DNA from: Acidobacteria bacterium AH-259-G07
GTDB taxonomy: Bacteria > Acidobacteriota > UBA6911 > RPQK01 > JADFOI01
Assembly: GCA_027717925.1 (NCBI GenBank)
Contig: JALLON010000003.1
Coordinates: 1-35,745, forward strand
DNA: 35,745 nucleotides
Direction of reading: 5' to 3'
The notes beneath the pieces are model-generated. The model had not been told where the DNA came from. It made no database searches and worked only from the letters and a program-made list of their open reading frames with translations. How positions within the stretch are numbered: position 1 is the first letter of the stretch; each line of letters opens with the position of its first letter. Of the stretch, positions 17,778-26,269 are shown in pieces. The position numbers and the translations under genes were made by a program.

Positions 17778-18032
17778 ATGTCCGAGGACAAGACAATGGC
17801 AAAGGATATTATCCAGTGTGATCCGAGCATAATGATGGGTAAGCCCGTTGTTGCCGGTACACGTATTACTGTGGAGCTGATACTGGAGAAATTGGCCGCT
17901 GGCGAGACAGTCGAACAACTTCTCCAAGCGCATCCTCGCCTCACAAAGGAAGGCGTACAAGCCGCTTTGGCGTTTGCTGCAAAAGCCTTGAGTTCCGACG
18001 TAGTCTACCCCCTACCGAACAAAACGGCATGA
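17778..18032 (+). CDS. DUF433 antitoxin
   Basis: An 84-residue protein. The segment IQCDPSIMMGKPVVAGTRITVELILEKLAAGETVEQLLQAHPRLTKEGVQAAL is the classical DUF433 sequence, a small winged-helix-like antitoxin domain with the conserved GKPVVAGTR and a PxLT turn, with a short N-terminal extension. DUF433 genes normally sit just before a DUF5615 PIN-like toxin, as here, with an ATGA overlap. GGAG lies five bases before the ATG. It probably binds the toxin and represses its own promoter. Confidence 0.88.
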   Translation: MSEDKTMAKDIIQCDPSIMMGKPVVAGTRITVELILEKLAAGETVEQLLQAHPRLTKEGVQAALAFAAKALSSDVVYPLPNKTA

Positions 18033-18388
18033 ATTTTCTGGTTGATGAAAGCGTCGACCAGCCAATAGTTGACCGGCTTCGGGAGAATGGTCACGATGTA
18101 ATTTATATAGCGGAGATGGATCCCGGGATTTCGGATCAAAGGATTTTGGTACTAGCGAATGAAAAGGCCGCGCTTCTTGTAACGTGTGACAAAGACTTTG
18201 GTGAACTTGTGTTCCGCCAAGGAAGAGTCTCTTATGGGGTCCTGCTTATCCGGTTGGCAGGCCTGCCGGCAAGTGAAAAAGCCCATGTCACTTCCGTTGC
18301 TATTCACGAGCACGGCAGGGAACTCATTCAGCGTTTTAGTGTCGTCACTCCCGGCATGATCCGAATTCGCTCGAAACTTGATGCCTAA
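18029..18388 (+). CDS. DUF5615 PIN-like toxin
   Basis: A 119-residue PIN-like RNase. The acidic residues D6 (FLVDESV) and D54/D56 (VTCDKDFGELVF) are in the positions that bind metal in DUF5615 and Mut7-C type PIN-like domains. DPGISDQRILVLANEKAALLVTCDKDF is the family's most conserved stretch, and RFSVVTPGMIRIR ends it as usual. Length is normal, so the gene looks intact. It is coupled to the DUF433 antitoxin by an ATGA overlap. The RNA target is unknown. Confidence 0.88.
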   Translation: MNFLVDESVDQPIVDRLRENGHDVIYIAEMDPGISDQRILVLANEKAALLVTCDKDFGELVFRQGRVSYGVLLIRLAGLPASEKAHVTSVAIHEHGRELIQRFSVVTPGMIRIRSKLDA

Positions 18389-18432
18389 TTAGGCAATGAA
18401 GAGCCAAGATCTGCAGACTGAGACTTATAGGG

Positions 18433-18489
18433 GCACCGGTTGCCGTCGCGCCTCACCTGGTTAGCGGCGGCGCTCCATTTCGCTGGCGG
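18433..18489 (+). pseudogene. Decayed second copy of an FtsX permease gene 3' segment
   Basis: These 57 bases match 17361-17417, inside the last FtsX helix of the permease gene, at 48 of 57 positions by my count. Read in frame they give APVAVAPHLVSGGAPF against ALVAVAPHLAGGGAPI in the permease, and many differences are at third positions, so this is the remnant of a diverged permease and not a recent slip. It has no start and no surrounding gene. The toxin-antitoxin cassette lies between the two copies. Confidence 0.7.
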
Positions 18490-18541
18490 ACACGCCTTGC
18501 CAGTGGACGGGGTGCTCGTTGCGCAATAATAGAAAGTGTCA

Positions 18542-20296
18542 ATGAAAACCTGCTCTAAACTGTTCCCAATTCTCAATGGCAGGTGCATCGGCTGGTTGAT
18601 TTTGATTTCGATCCTGTGCACACCGTTTTTGGCCAGCCGCTCATTTTCCAGGAAGGATACCAACGGGGCCGTGGTGTTGACATTTGATGACGCCGTCAAG
18701 TCGCATCGCACGGTGGTGGCTCCCCTGCTTAAAGAATTGGGGTTTGGAGCCACTTTTTTCGTCACGCACCGATGGATGGCCAATTCCAAAGAGTTTCTCA
18801 CCTGGCGGGAGATCGCGGAAATCCATCGGATGGGTTTTGAAATCGGCAATCACAGCTGGACTCATCCTGACTTCTCCATCCCCAAGAACGCGGCCCGGCT
18901 ACCAGCCGAGCTGGCTTTGGTGGAATACAAGCTCCGCAAGGTGGGTGTTCCCCGGCCCATCAGCTTCGCCTATAGCGGAAACGCGTTCGGTCCTGAGGCG
19001 GTGAAACAGTTGAAGAGGCTGGGCTATAAACTTGCCCGGCGCGGTATGCAGCCTGAAGTACCCTACGGGAAAGCGCAAGTCGGTCCCGTCTTTGATCCCC
19101 AGCGGCATCACCGGCTGCTCGTTCCGAGCACCGGGGATGCCTATCCCAACTGGACGCTCGAACACTTTCGACGCGTAGTCGCGCCCGCTCAGGAAGGCAG
19201 GATCGTACTTCTGCAATTTCACGGCGTTCCCGACCCGGCCCACTCCTGGGTACATACTCCGCCGGAACGTTTTCGAGAGTACATGAATTATCTGAAAGAG
19301 CAGGGCCTTCGGGTGATCGCCCTACGAGATTTGCAAAGATACTTACCTGACATGGATTCCTCCGATCCCCTTCTTGAGGCTCGTTATCCAGAATCCAGGA
19401 AGGGAAAGCTCGAGTTGCCGACCGAGGTGAGAGCCACCCGAGCCGATCTCGCTTACTGGTTAGAGAATATGCTGCGCTACCACCGATATAGCTGGGAGGA
19501 GGCTTCAGAGGCGACCGGCCTGAGTGCGGAAGTGTTGAAAAAACACGTTCGGGAATTGGGCGTAAAGACGAGCCCCTTCCCTCCCCGAGGACGGAGAAAT
19601 CCCCTCCTCTTGCCCTATCCGGGGGGACGCCACCCTCGCATCGGATTTCTGGAGGGCGCCGTCAGCCCTCAGCGGGGTACCAAAGCCAGCCTTTTTCTGC
19701 CTTGGAGTGAATCCGGTTATGCAGTCGTCGATCTTCCGGAGGCTGTTTTCAGTAACCTGGGACTTATTTTTTTGGCCCATACGCACATCCCCACCCTCTG
19801 GCAGAAACAAAATGTCTGGTTGGAAAACGTCGACTGGGAGCGCCACCCGGACGGCAGCTTAAGCGGAAGCCGAGAGCTTCCCAATAAGATTTCTTTTGGA
19901 GCCTCGATTCGCCCCAGCACCGGGCAGGTAGAGATGGAGTTGTGGCTGCACAATGGCTCGAGAGAGCACCTGAGTGCTCTGCGTACCCAGGTCTGCATCA
20001 TGTTGAAAGGGGCGCCGACCTTCGCCACCCAGACCAATGACAACAAGATTTTCCACAGCCCAGTGGCTGCCGTCAGGTCAGCCGAGAAAGAACGCTGGAT
20101 CTTGACAGCCTGGGATCGATGCGGTCGGGTCTGGGGTAACCCGCAGGTTCCCTGTTTTCACTCCGATCCGCTACTGCCTGATTGTGCGCCGGGAGAAACG
20201 GTGCGACTTCGCGGACGGATTTGGTTCTACGAGGGCAGCCATATCGAAGGTGAGATCGAGAGGACAAGAAGACTATTTACCACCCTACCCCCATGA
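18542..20296 (+). CDS. Polysaccharide deacetylase family protein (NodB domain)
   Basis: A 584-residue exported or membrane-anchored protein. A hydrophobic segment at about 16-32 is followed by a NodB domain: TFDDA (about 47-51, catalytic Asp and metal Asp), and GNHSWTHPD (about 102-110, with the two metal-binding His residues H104 and H108). YSGNAFGP and LLQFHGVP follow as later motifs. Residues from about 290 on are extra for the family, with a helical part (WLENMLRYHRYSWEEA to LKKHVRELG) and a long beta-rich C-terminal region of unknown role. The reaction expected is removal of N- or O-acetyl groups from a glycan. Start ATG 18542 is preferred to GTG 18536. Its end overlaps the convergent gene by 20 bases. 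Confidence 0.85.
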   Translation: MKTCSKLFPILNGRCIGWLILISILCTPFLASRSFSRKDTNGAVVLTFDDAVKSHRTVVAPLLKELGFGATFFVTHRWMANSKEFLTWREIAEIHRMGFEIGNHSWTHPDFSIPKNAARLPAELALVEYKLRKVGVPRPISFAYSGNAFGPEAVKQLKRLGYKLARRGMQPEVPYGKAQVGPVFDPQRHHRLLVPSTGDAYPNWTLEHFRRVVAPAQEGRIVLLQFHGVPDPAHSWVHTPPERFREYMNYLKEQGLRVIALRDLQRYLPDMDSSDPLLEARYPESRKGKLELPTEVRATRADLAYWLENMLRYHRYSWEEASEATGLSAEVLKKHVRELGVKTSPFPPRGRRNPLLLPYPGGRHPRIGFLEGAVSPQRGTKASLFLPWSESGYAVVDLPEAVFSNLGLIFLAHTHIPTLWQKQNVWLENVDWERHPDGSLSGSRELPNKISFGASIRPSTGQVEMELWLHNGSREHLSALRTQVCIMLKGAPTFATQTNDNKIFHSPVAAVRSAEKERWILTAWDRCGRVWGNPQVPCFHSDPLLPDCAPGETVRLRGRIWFYEGSHIEGEIERTRRLFTTLPP

Positions 20297-21914
20297 CCTC
20301 CTCCGCTATCTGCTGGTAAGCCGACAGTGCTTCGCGAAACTCCTTTAAGGCGTCTTCGGACAGGACCCCCTCATTACGAGCAAGCTGGCTTTTCACCCGC
20401 TGGATCAGATAGTCAATCTGCTCATGCCGAGGGCGCAGCGGTTTGCCGGGTACTTCGATAAAAAACGGTGCCGTATGGGCAAAACGCACTCGCCCCGCCT
20501 CCGTCGGCTCGTAGCAGCGGACGCCAATCCAAGTAGAATCACTGATCTCGAAGCTCACGTCGATGGGGCTCTCGTAACCGCCGCTCGCCATTTCTTGGTT
20601 GACTGGACTTAAAGTGCGAAGGACACTGCCCGCCGAGACGATTTCAATTTTTGATAACGGACGGGCACTCTTTGCCCAGCCAGTGAGGTGGTAGGCTGGT
20701 CGGTCCTGCAGGGCCTGTCTGAAGCTGTAACCGGGCCATCGATCGTTGAGTTTTACCGCCAGCATTGGCCCGGTGGTGACAAAGCTTCGCCCCTGGTCCA
20801 GACCCTTGATCCAGTTGTCATAGGAGAAGCCGTTTTCGAGGTGCACATAAACGCGACCGAAACCAAGCGGCACGGGATGCACCCCTGAGGCCGTGCCGGC
20901 CGTGGGACGCAGCCGCATCCCACAGTTAAGGAGGGCATAGTAGTTCTCAAAGGTGAATTCGATCCAGCCCTTCTCCGTCATGCCGCCCTCATGACGTTCG
21001 ACTTCCATGTAAGGAGGTGGCTCTTCTCCAAAATCGCTGAAGTGGAATTCCGTTCGCCAAATGTGATTGTTGGCCAGTTCGTACAGATCGACCTGCATGA
21101 CCGGCACCAGCATCATCGACCACGGCCAGTTGTGCTTGTCCAATTCCAGCAGTCCTCCCTGTCGATGAACTTGCTGGGCCACCAGGCCCACAGGAGGTGC
21201 TCCGTGCTCCAATACCTGCCTGTGATTGAGCGCAAAGACAGCACCGAGTGTGTGCCGCGTCCCGCCCACGGTAAAAATCTCGTACTCCGTGTTCATGGGA
21301 TAAATGACGTGCATCGGATCCACCCTGATGATTTCTGGCATCACTGGCCGGGAATTCTTGTCTCCACGATCGGGCACTGTGTACGCCTTAGTAACCCAGT
21401 AGGTCAGTGGCAGCGCAACGTTTAGATCCTCAGCCAGCATCAAGTTCGGCAGCTCGTCCAGACTGCGGTGCACGTGCGTTTCGCCCGAGTACCAGCCCAG
21501 GCGTTCCATGTTGATCCAGCGTTTCAGCTTAACGGTAATTGAAACGGGTTCCTCCTTGAGCTCGACACTTTCGCTGTGGGGGAGGTATTCCTTGCCTCGC
21601 TCAACCGTTAGCTTGTACTGGCCTGGCGGCAGCAGAGCGATGAACGGATGAGGCGATAGTGTGGTGTGCATCTCCACGCTTTTTGCGCTGCGCTGTTTGT
21701 GATATTCGACGGCCGAGCCCTCATCATCTGCCGATCGGGCGAAGAAAAAGTGACCGTCGCGTGATTGAATGTAGACTCGGGCCGGCAGGAGCTCGCCCGT
21801 CTTTGCATCCGTGATTGCGCCTCGCAGCATAACCTCTTCGCGGCCTTGTGACAGGGATGCCGTCAGCATTATTCCTGCTAAAAGCAGGGCCTGAGACAAC
21901 TTACCCACCGTCAT
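20277..21914 (-). CDS. CehA/McbA family metallohydrolase (exported)
   Basis: A 545-residue protein counted from ATG 21914 (an upstream GTG at 21935 adds seven). The signal peptide has an LLLAGIMLTASLSQG core. A carboxypeptidase-regulatory-like beta domain (about residues 25-130; VRGAITDAKTGELLPARV-like) precedes the PHP-type metal-binding start GWYSGETHVHRSLDEL, with the paired His residues of CehA/McbA enzymes. The family hydrolyses phosphoester, carbamate or sugar-linked substrates; which one is not visible here. It is the last gene of a minus-strand unit (unknown Tat/Sec protein, SMP-30, SDR, this gene). It is convergent with, and overlaps, the deacetylase. Confidence 0.85.
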   Translation of the reverse strand: MTVGKLSQALLLAGIMLTASLSQGREEVMLRGAITDAKTGELLPARVYIQSRDGHFFFARSADDEGSAVEYHKQRSAKSVEMHTTLSPHPFIALLPPGQYKLTVERGKEYLPHSESVELKEEPVSITVKLKRWINMERLGWYSGETHVHRSLDELPNLMLAEDLNVALPLTYWVTKAYTVPDRGDKNSRPVMPEIIRVDPMHVIYPMNTEYEIFTVGGTRHTLGAVFALNHRQVLEHGAPPVGLVAQQVHRQGGLLELDKHNWPWSMMLVPVMQVDLYELANNHIWRTEFHFSDFGEEPPPYMEVERHEGGMTEKGWIEFTFENYYALLNCGMRLRPTAGTASGVHPVPLGFGRVYVHLENGFSYDNWIKGLDQGRSFVTTGPMLAVKLNDRWPGYSFRQALQDRPAYHLTGWAKSARPLSKIEIVSAGSVLRTLSPVNQEMASGGYESPIDVSFEISDSTWIGVRCYEPTEAGRVRFAHTAPFFIEVPGKPLRPRHEQIDYLIQRVKSQLARNEGVLSEDALKEFREALSAYQQIAEEVMGVGW

Positions 21915-21972
21915 AAAGGAAACCCCGGGGACCACTGCACTCTAGCCCGCTTTGCCGGCTACAAGTCCTTTC

Positions 21973-22743
21973 TCACCATTTTGGGCCGATAAGCCTGCCA
22001 CCATCGCAGACAATGGTTTGGCCGGTGATCATGTCGGAGCCGGTGATGATCCCTAATATTGCGGCGGCAACGTCCTCAGGCCGGCACACTTTTCCCAGAA
22101 CAGCACGGGCTTCCCAAGCCTGTTTGACCGACTCATAATCTGCGCCCAGGCCCTTTTGGGTCCATCTTCCAGCGATGAAACCGGGAGCCACGGAATTCAC
22201 TCGAATCGCCGGGCCCAGTACCCGGGCCAGGGAAATGGTTAAATTGATCTGAGCCGCCTTCGAAGCACAGTAAGGAATGGAACTCCCGGCTGCGGTGATT
22301 CCGGCAACGCTGGTGACGTTGACGACTTCGCCTTCACCAGAGGCCTCCATGTATTTGCGTGCGGCCCTGGTGCACTGGAACGTGCCCTTCAGATTGACGC
22401 CAAGGATACGATTCCAATGCTCGTCGGTGACGTCTTCCAGATGGGAATGAGGGATGAATTTAGTGGTGCCTGCATTGTTCACTAGAATGTCCAACCGACC
22501 AAACTCTTTGGCTGCCACATCCATCATGGCTCGACAGGCGTCGTCCTCAGATACGTCCGCTTGAAAGCTAAAGGCTTGTACACCAAAAGTGCGCGCTTCT
22601 TCTACCGTCTGCTCTGCTTCTTCCCGCGAACGGCTGTAATTCACCAGAACCGCGCAATCGCCTCTGGCCAGAGCGAGGGCCGTCGCCTTTCCAACGCCCC
22701 GGCTTGCTCCCGTGATTATTGCTGCCTTTCCTTTTATGTTCAT
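21973..22743 (-). CDS. Short-chain dehydrogenase/reductase (SDR)
   Basis: A 256-residue classical SDR. The nucleotide-binding motif TGASRGVG is at 11-18, NNAG at 89-92, and the catalytic triad Ser145, Tyr158 and Lys162 (YCASK) is complete. VNSVAPGFI and ITGQTIVCDGG complete the family pattern. It probably oxidises or reduces a sugar or sugar acid with NAD(P); FabG-type reductases and glucose/fucose dehydrogenases look alike at this level. It sits between the SMP-30 gene (31 bases) and the CehA gene in one minus-strand unit. Confidence 0.92.
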   Translation of the reverse strand: MNIKGKAAIITGASRGVGKATALALARGDCAVLVNYSRSREEAEQTVEEARTFGVQAFSFQADVSEDDACRAMMDVAAKEFGRLDILVNNAGTTKFIPHSHLEDVTDEHWNRILGVNLKGTFQCTRAARKYMEASGEGEVVNVTSVAGITAAGSSIPYCASKAAQINLTISLARVLGPAIRVNSVAPGFIAGRWTQKGLGADYESVKQAWEARAVLGKVCRPEDVAAAILGIITGSDMITGQTIVCDGGRLIGPKW

Positions 22744-22774
22744 AGCACGCTCAAGAGCGTTTAGACTTGCTCAA

Positions 22775-23692
22775 TTAAAAAGTCCGGGTTCCACGAACTT
22801 TCGTGGCTACGTAGTACACGGACGTTCGCGTAGTGATATAAAGGCCTGTAAAACCGGCACCCCAGGCGCAGTTGCTGGCGCTTTCCGGTGTAACAACCGT
22901 ACCTAGATGTCTTCCGGCGGCGGAAAAGACCCAGACTCCTTCGGGGCCCGCCACATACAGGTTGCCGGCCTCATCAGTGTTGAGGCCGGCAGGACCGCCA
23001 GTGAGATCCGATTCCAGCCGGGCTACCACATGCGCATCGGAGAGTGATCCGTCGCTGCCAATGTGGTAACGCCAGACCTTCCGTCGCCCCGAGTCGGTCA
23101 CGTAGAGGGTCAATTGTTTCGGTCCCAGAGCGACGCCCTTTGGGCGCTCCAAGCGATGCGTGGCCACTCTCACCTCCCCTTCCCGAGTTATCTGATAGAC
23201 CGCTGAAAAATCAGTTCTGCTTGGGTCAGGCGGCGCACTGTGGTCTCGAAGATCTGAGAAATAGATGCTCCCGTCAACGGCGTAAATCAGATCGTTAGGA
23301 GCGTTGAGGAGCTTGCCAGCGAGCTTTTCTGCCAGGACTGTAATCTTACCGTCTTTCTCAGTGCGTATAACCCGTCCGGCGGCTCTCTCACATGCGAGCA
23401 GCCGCCCCTGATGGTCGAAGGTCAGACCGTGAGCACCGTGAGAGTCTCGACGGAAAACAGTGAGCCGGCCACCGGGCGGCCCGGTTTTTCCTGGCTCCGG
23501 CGTCCACTTCATAATTCGCTCCCCTCCAGTGTCACTGAAGAGCAGAAAGCCGATCCGGCTGAAGACCGGGCCGCCGGCAAACCGGAAGCCTGCAGCAACC
23601 CTCTGCAGCCGAGCGTCGGGGTCCACAAGGGTGTGGAAAGCAGGATCAATGGTTTGAATAGCCGATGGCATCGTATCAGGACCCCGGGCCAT
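22775..23692 (-). CDS. SMP-30/gluconolactonase-type beta-propeller
   Basis: A 305-residue soluble six-bladed propeller of the SMP-30/LRE family. Visible blade motifs are FAGGPVFSRIGFLLFSDTGGERIMKW, GLTFDHQGRLLACERAAGRV, LNAPNDLIYAVDGSIYFSDL, ERPKGVALGPKQLTLYVTDSGRRKVWRY, and GPAGLNTDEAGNLYVAGPEGVWVF. The NDL and TD segments carry the metal-binding Asn and Asp used by the lactonases. The expected reaction is hydrolysis of a sugar lactone. No signal peptide is seen. Start is ATG 23692 (overlapping the upstream gene by 17 bases) or ATG 23671, just after the upstream stop. Confidence 0.87.
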   Translation of the reverse strand: MARGPDTMPSAIQTIDPAFHTLVDPDARLQRVAAGFRFAGGPVFSRIGFLLFSDTGGERIMKWTPEPGKTGPPGGRLTVFRRDSHGAHGLTFDHQGRLLACERAAGRVIRTEKDGKITVLAEKLAGKLLNAPNDLIYAVDGSIYFSDLRDHSAPPDPSRTDFSAVYQITREGEVRVATHRLERPKGVALGPKQLTLYVTDSGRRKVWRYHIGSDGSLSDAHVVARLESDLTGGPAGLNTDEAGNLYVAGPEGVWVFSAAGRHLGTVVTPESASNCAWGAGFTGLYITTRTSVYYVATKVRGTRTF

Positions 23693-24890
23693 GCGCGTAA
23701 TACGATTTCACAGGCGCCTCATATGCGATGTTGAGCATCGGTGTTTCTATTCGCGTGTGTCCCTGATAGCGCGATTCCATCAGAAAAGCCAGGGCACCTG
23801 TGGTCAGCAGAGTGCGCTCCACCGGGTAGTCAGTTTTCCCGCTAATAAAAGTCCGGGCGATGGAATCGACCAAGGGGCTGAAGTTGTTCGAGTTTTCTCT
23901 GGGGATGTAGCAAAGCGTGGAGAGGATGTCGCTTGCCCCTTTGACCCGAAAGGCTGCCAGGTACTCGCTAACCATTCCACCCAGCATCAAGATCGTTGCC
24001 TTCAATCCGTCGTTGTATTCCAGGAAACAGGCTACTGGGTTTTTTACCAGTTCGTCGGGACGCCCCGGAACCACCTTCTGCCCGCGTGCCAGTGCTGCCT
24101 GCATAAGTTCGCGTGACCAGCGACCTTCGTTGGCTGCGCGCCAGACCGCATCTCCCTCGACGTGCTGAACGGCGCGTACACCCGTCTCCCCGCCTCGTCG
24201 CCGCTCCACGAAGCACTGCAAGACCTCGAGATTGTGAAAGATGCCTCCGTCGGCAACCCAGCCACCACCTATTTCCAGCGCTTCCTCGAAGTGCGTCCCC
24301 AGAGGGAAATCCAGCTCGGGACGCCGGAAGGTCACCGAAACCGAGGAGCCGGCCATCAGCGGAAATCCCAATTCGCGGGACTGATCGTACATCCACCGGG
24401 CCTGTCTCCAGTCGTAGGAAAGGTGCTTATCGACAAAGACGGGAACTGCACGGCCCGAACTTCGGAAGACCTCTACCACCTGCTGCATAAACTTGTAACG
24501 GGGATACAACTTTTGCAGCTTGCTGTTGGTGGGATAGTCACCGTGCTCACCGATCAGCAGCACGCCATCGACCGCGAGTTTCCCGGTGCCCAGGGTGAGC
24601 GCGTCAGCGATGGAAGAATAGATCTTGAAACCGTAGGCCATGGAGAGTCGACGGCTGATGTCGGCCGGGTGGATCTGATCCACGGATAGTGAAACAATAT
24701 CGCAGGGTGGCGGGTAGTACTGCTCATTAATCCAGTAGCCCTCAAGGAATCGAGTGATGAAATTGTCGCTGTGTGAGCGCACATGGTAGGTGGTGGAAAG
24801 CGCGGCTATTTTCTTGCGTCCCTTGGACCTGAGAGCCCAAGGAGCAAGCACGGGGACAGCAACCGTTTGCAGAAAGGTTCGCCGCTTCAT
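23676..24890 (-). CDS. Unrecognised exported protein in the sugar-acid operon
   Basis: A 404-residue protein counted from ATG 24890, which has GGGGA about eight bases upstream; the open frame runs on for another 40 codons. The N-terminus MKRRTFLQTVAVPVLAPWA is a Tat-like or Sec signal. The mature part starts KKIAALSTTYHVRSHSDNFITRFLEGYW, a Rossmann-type first strand, and has YPTNSKLQKLYPRYKFMQQVVEVFRSSGRAVPVFVDKH and GGWVADGGIFHNLEVLQCF. I have a sense of similar hypothetical proteins being common in Acidobacteriota/Planctomycetota beside oxidoreductases, but no family name or activity can be given. It is the first gene of the operon and so is divergent from the dehydratase at 25082. Confidence 0.75.
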   Translation of the reverse strand: MKRRTFLQTVAVPVLAPWALRSKGRKKIAALSTTYHVRSHSDNFITRFLEGYWINEQYYPPPCDIVSLSVDQIHPADISRRLSMAYGFKIYSSIADALTLGTGKLAVDGVLLIGEHGDYPTNSKLQKLYPRYKFMQQVVEVFRSSGRAVPVFVDKHLSYDWRQARWMYDQSRELGFPLMAGSSVSVTFRRPELDFPLGTHFEEALEIGGGWVADGGIFHNLEVLQCFVERRRGGETGVRAVQHVEGDAVWRAANEGRWSRELMQAALARGQKVVPGRPDELVKNPVACFLEYNDGLKATILMLGGMVSEYLAAFRVKGASDILSTLCYIPRENSNNFSPLVDSIARTFISGKTDYPVERTLLTTGALAFLMESRYQGHTRIETPMLNIAYEAPVKSYYAHGPGS

Positions 24891-25032
24891 AGCGTGTTTC
24901 CCCGATCCAATAGCAGAATACTCATGTTTGCAAAACCCGCATCGCCTTTCCTGGAGTCTATCGTAACTCCATTTTCTGTGCCACCTCTGCGGCTTTTTTT
25001 CATCACGCACAGCAGATTCTCTCCCAATGCTT

Positions 25033-25060
25033 TTGTCGATGTTTGGAAAAACGATAAATT
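25033..25060 (+). promoter_or_regulatory. Possible promoter of the dehydratase gene
   Basis: TTGTCG and TAAATT are separated by 16 bases, 22 bases before the GTG of the dehydratase gene. AAGGAG at 25066-25071 serves as its ribosome site. The match is only moderate, and the gap also holds the promoter of the divergent operon. Confidence 0.3.
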
Positions 25061-25081
25061 AGGCTAAGGAGTGGGTAATCC

Positions 25082-26188
25082 GTGAAGATCACCAAAATTG
25101 ATACGAGCCTGTACCGCTTTCCGGCTCACCGGAAGATCGTCGATGCCATCCAGGAGTTTACACACATGGAGGTGATCGCGGCCACGATTTATACCGATGA
25201 AGGAACCAGCGGGATGGGCTACTCCTATACGATCGGTCGCGGCGGTAGGGCGACCAAGGTCTTGCTCGACAGCGAAGTGGTTTCCCTCATTCTTGGAGAG
25301 GATCCCGCCGACATCGAGCGCCTCTGGGAGAAAATGTGGTGGTCTCTGCATTGGGTCGGCCGGCAGGGATTAGTGTCGCTCGCCATGGCAGCCATGGATA
25401 TCGCGCTATGGGACCTGAAGGCCAAGCACGCCGGCCTGCCCCTGTACAAACTTCTCGGTGCCGCGCGAGACAAAATGCCGGTCTACGATACCGATTGCGG
25501 GTGGCTTAACCACAGCCAGGAAGAACTCGTCCGCGAAGCGAGTGTTCTGGTCCAGCAGGGATTCACTGGGATCAAGATCAAGGTCGGCAAAGAGAAGCGC
25601 TCCGAGGATGTGGAACGTCTTAGGGTGGTAAGGAAGGCGATTGGTCAGGATACCAAGCTCATGGTGGACGCCAACCTACGCTGGAGCGCCGGCGAGGCCA
25701 TTGCCCGTGCGCAGCTCTTCGAGGAGTTCGATCTTTTCTGGCTCGAGGAACCCATCGAAGCCGATGACGTGCTGGGCCACGAAAAACTGCGTCAGCGTAC
25801 GTCCATTCCAATCGCCGTGGGAGAAAGCCTCTACAACCGGCATGTTTTCAAAGAGTACCTGGCACGCGGGGCTGCCACAATTTTGCAGCCCGATGTGGGC
25901 CGCGTGGGAGGTGTGACCGAATGGCTTCGAATCGCTCATATGGCACACAGCTTCAACGTCTCAGTCTCGCCGCACTTCCTGATGGAGCTGCACATCCACT
26001 TGGCGTGTGCGGTTCCAAATGCCCTTTGGGTCGAACATATTCCGTTTTTGAATCGATTCGTTCAAGAGCCCTTAAGTGTGGAAGAAGGTTACGCTTTCCC
26101 GCCAAATAGACCCGGGCATGGAGTGCTCTTCAACCAGCAGAAGTCCGAGCCACACCTGGTGGAAACGAATTCCTGGCCCTGCGAGTAA
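25082..26188 (+). CDS. Enolase-superfamily acid-sugar dehydratase (mandelate racemase/muconate lactonizing type)
   Basis: A 368-residue enzyme with the full active-site set of the mandelate racemase subgroup. The acid-base K-x-K is at K165/K167 (GIKIKVGK), metal ligands are D196 (MVDANLRW), E222 (WLEEP) and E248 (VGES), and the Asp-His pair is D271 (LQPDVGRVGG) and H298. This subgroup removes a proton next to a carboxylate and mostly comprises sugar-acid dehydratases, such as gluconate, galactonate, rhamnonate and fuconate dehydratases. The specific substrate cannot be read from the sequence. It is divergent from the operon with a lactonase and a dehydrogenase, which fits a role in sugar-acid breakdown. 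GTG start, AAGGAG upstream. Confidence 0.9.
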   Translation: MKITKIDTSLYRFPAHRKIVDAIQEFTHMEVIAATIYTDEGTSGMGYSYTIGRGGRATKVLLDSEVVSLILGEDPADIERLWEKMWWSLHWVGRQGLVSLAMAAMDIALWDLKAKHAGLPLYKLLGAARDKMPVYDTDCGWLNHSQEELVREASVLVQQGFTGIKIKVGKEKRSEDVERLRVVRKAIGQDTKLMVDANLRWSAGEAIARAQLFEEFDLFWLEEPIEADDVLGHEKLRQRTSIPIAVGESLYNRHVFKEYLARGAATILQPDVGRVGGVTEWLRIAHMAHSFNVSVSPHFLMELHIHLACAVPNALWVEHIPFLNRFVQEPLSVEEGYAFPPNRPGHGVLFNQQKSEPHLVETNSWPCE

Positions 26189-26269
26189 GCGGAAAAGCAA
26201 TTTCCTGTTCTTACAAGTTTGTGATATGAGGTAACGACAAGTACGAACCATGACAAGGAAGGTGTTCTT

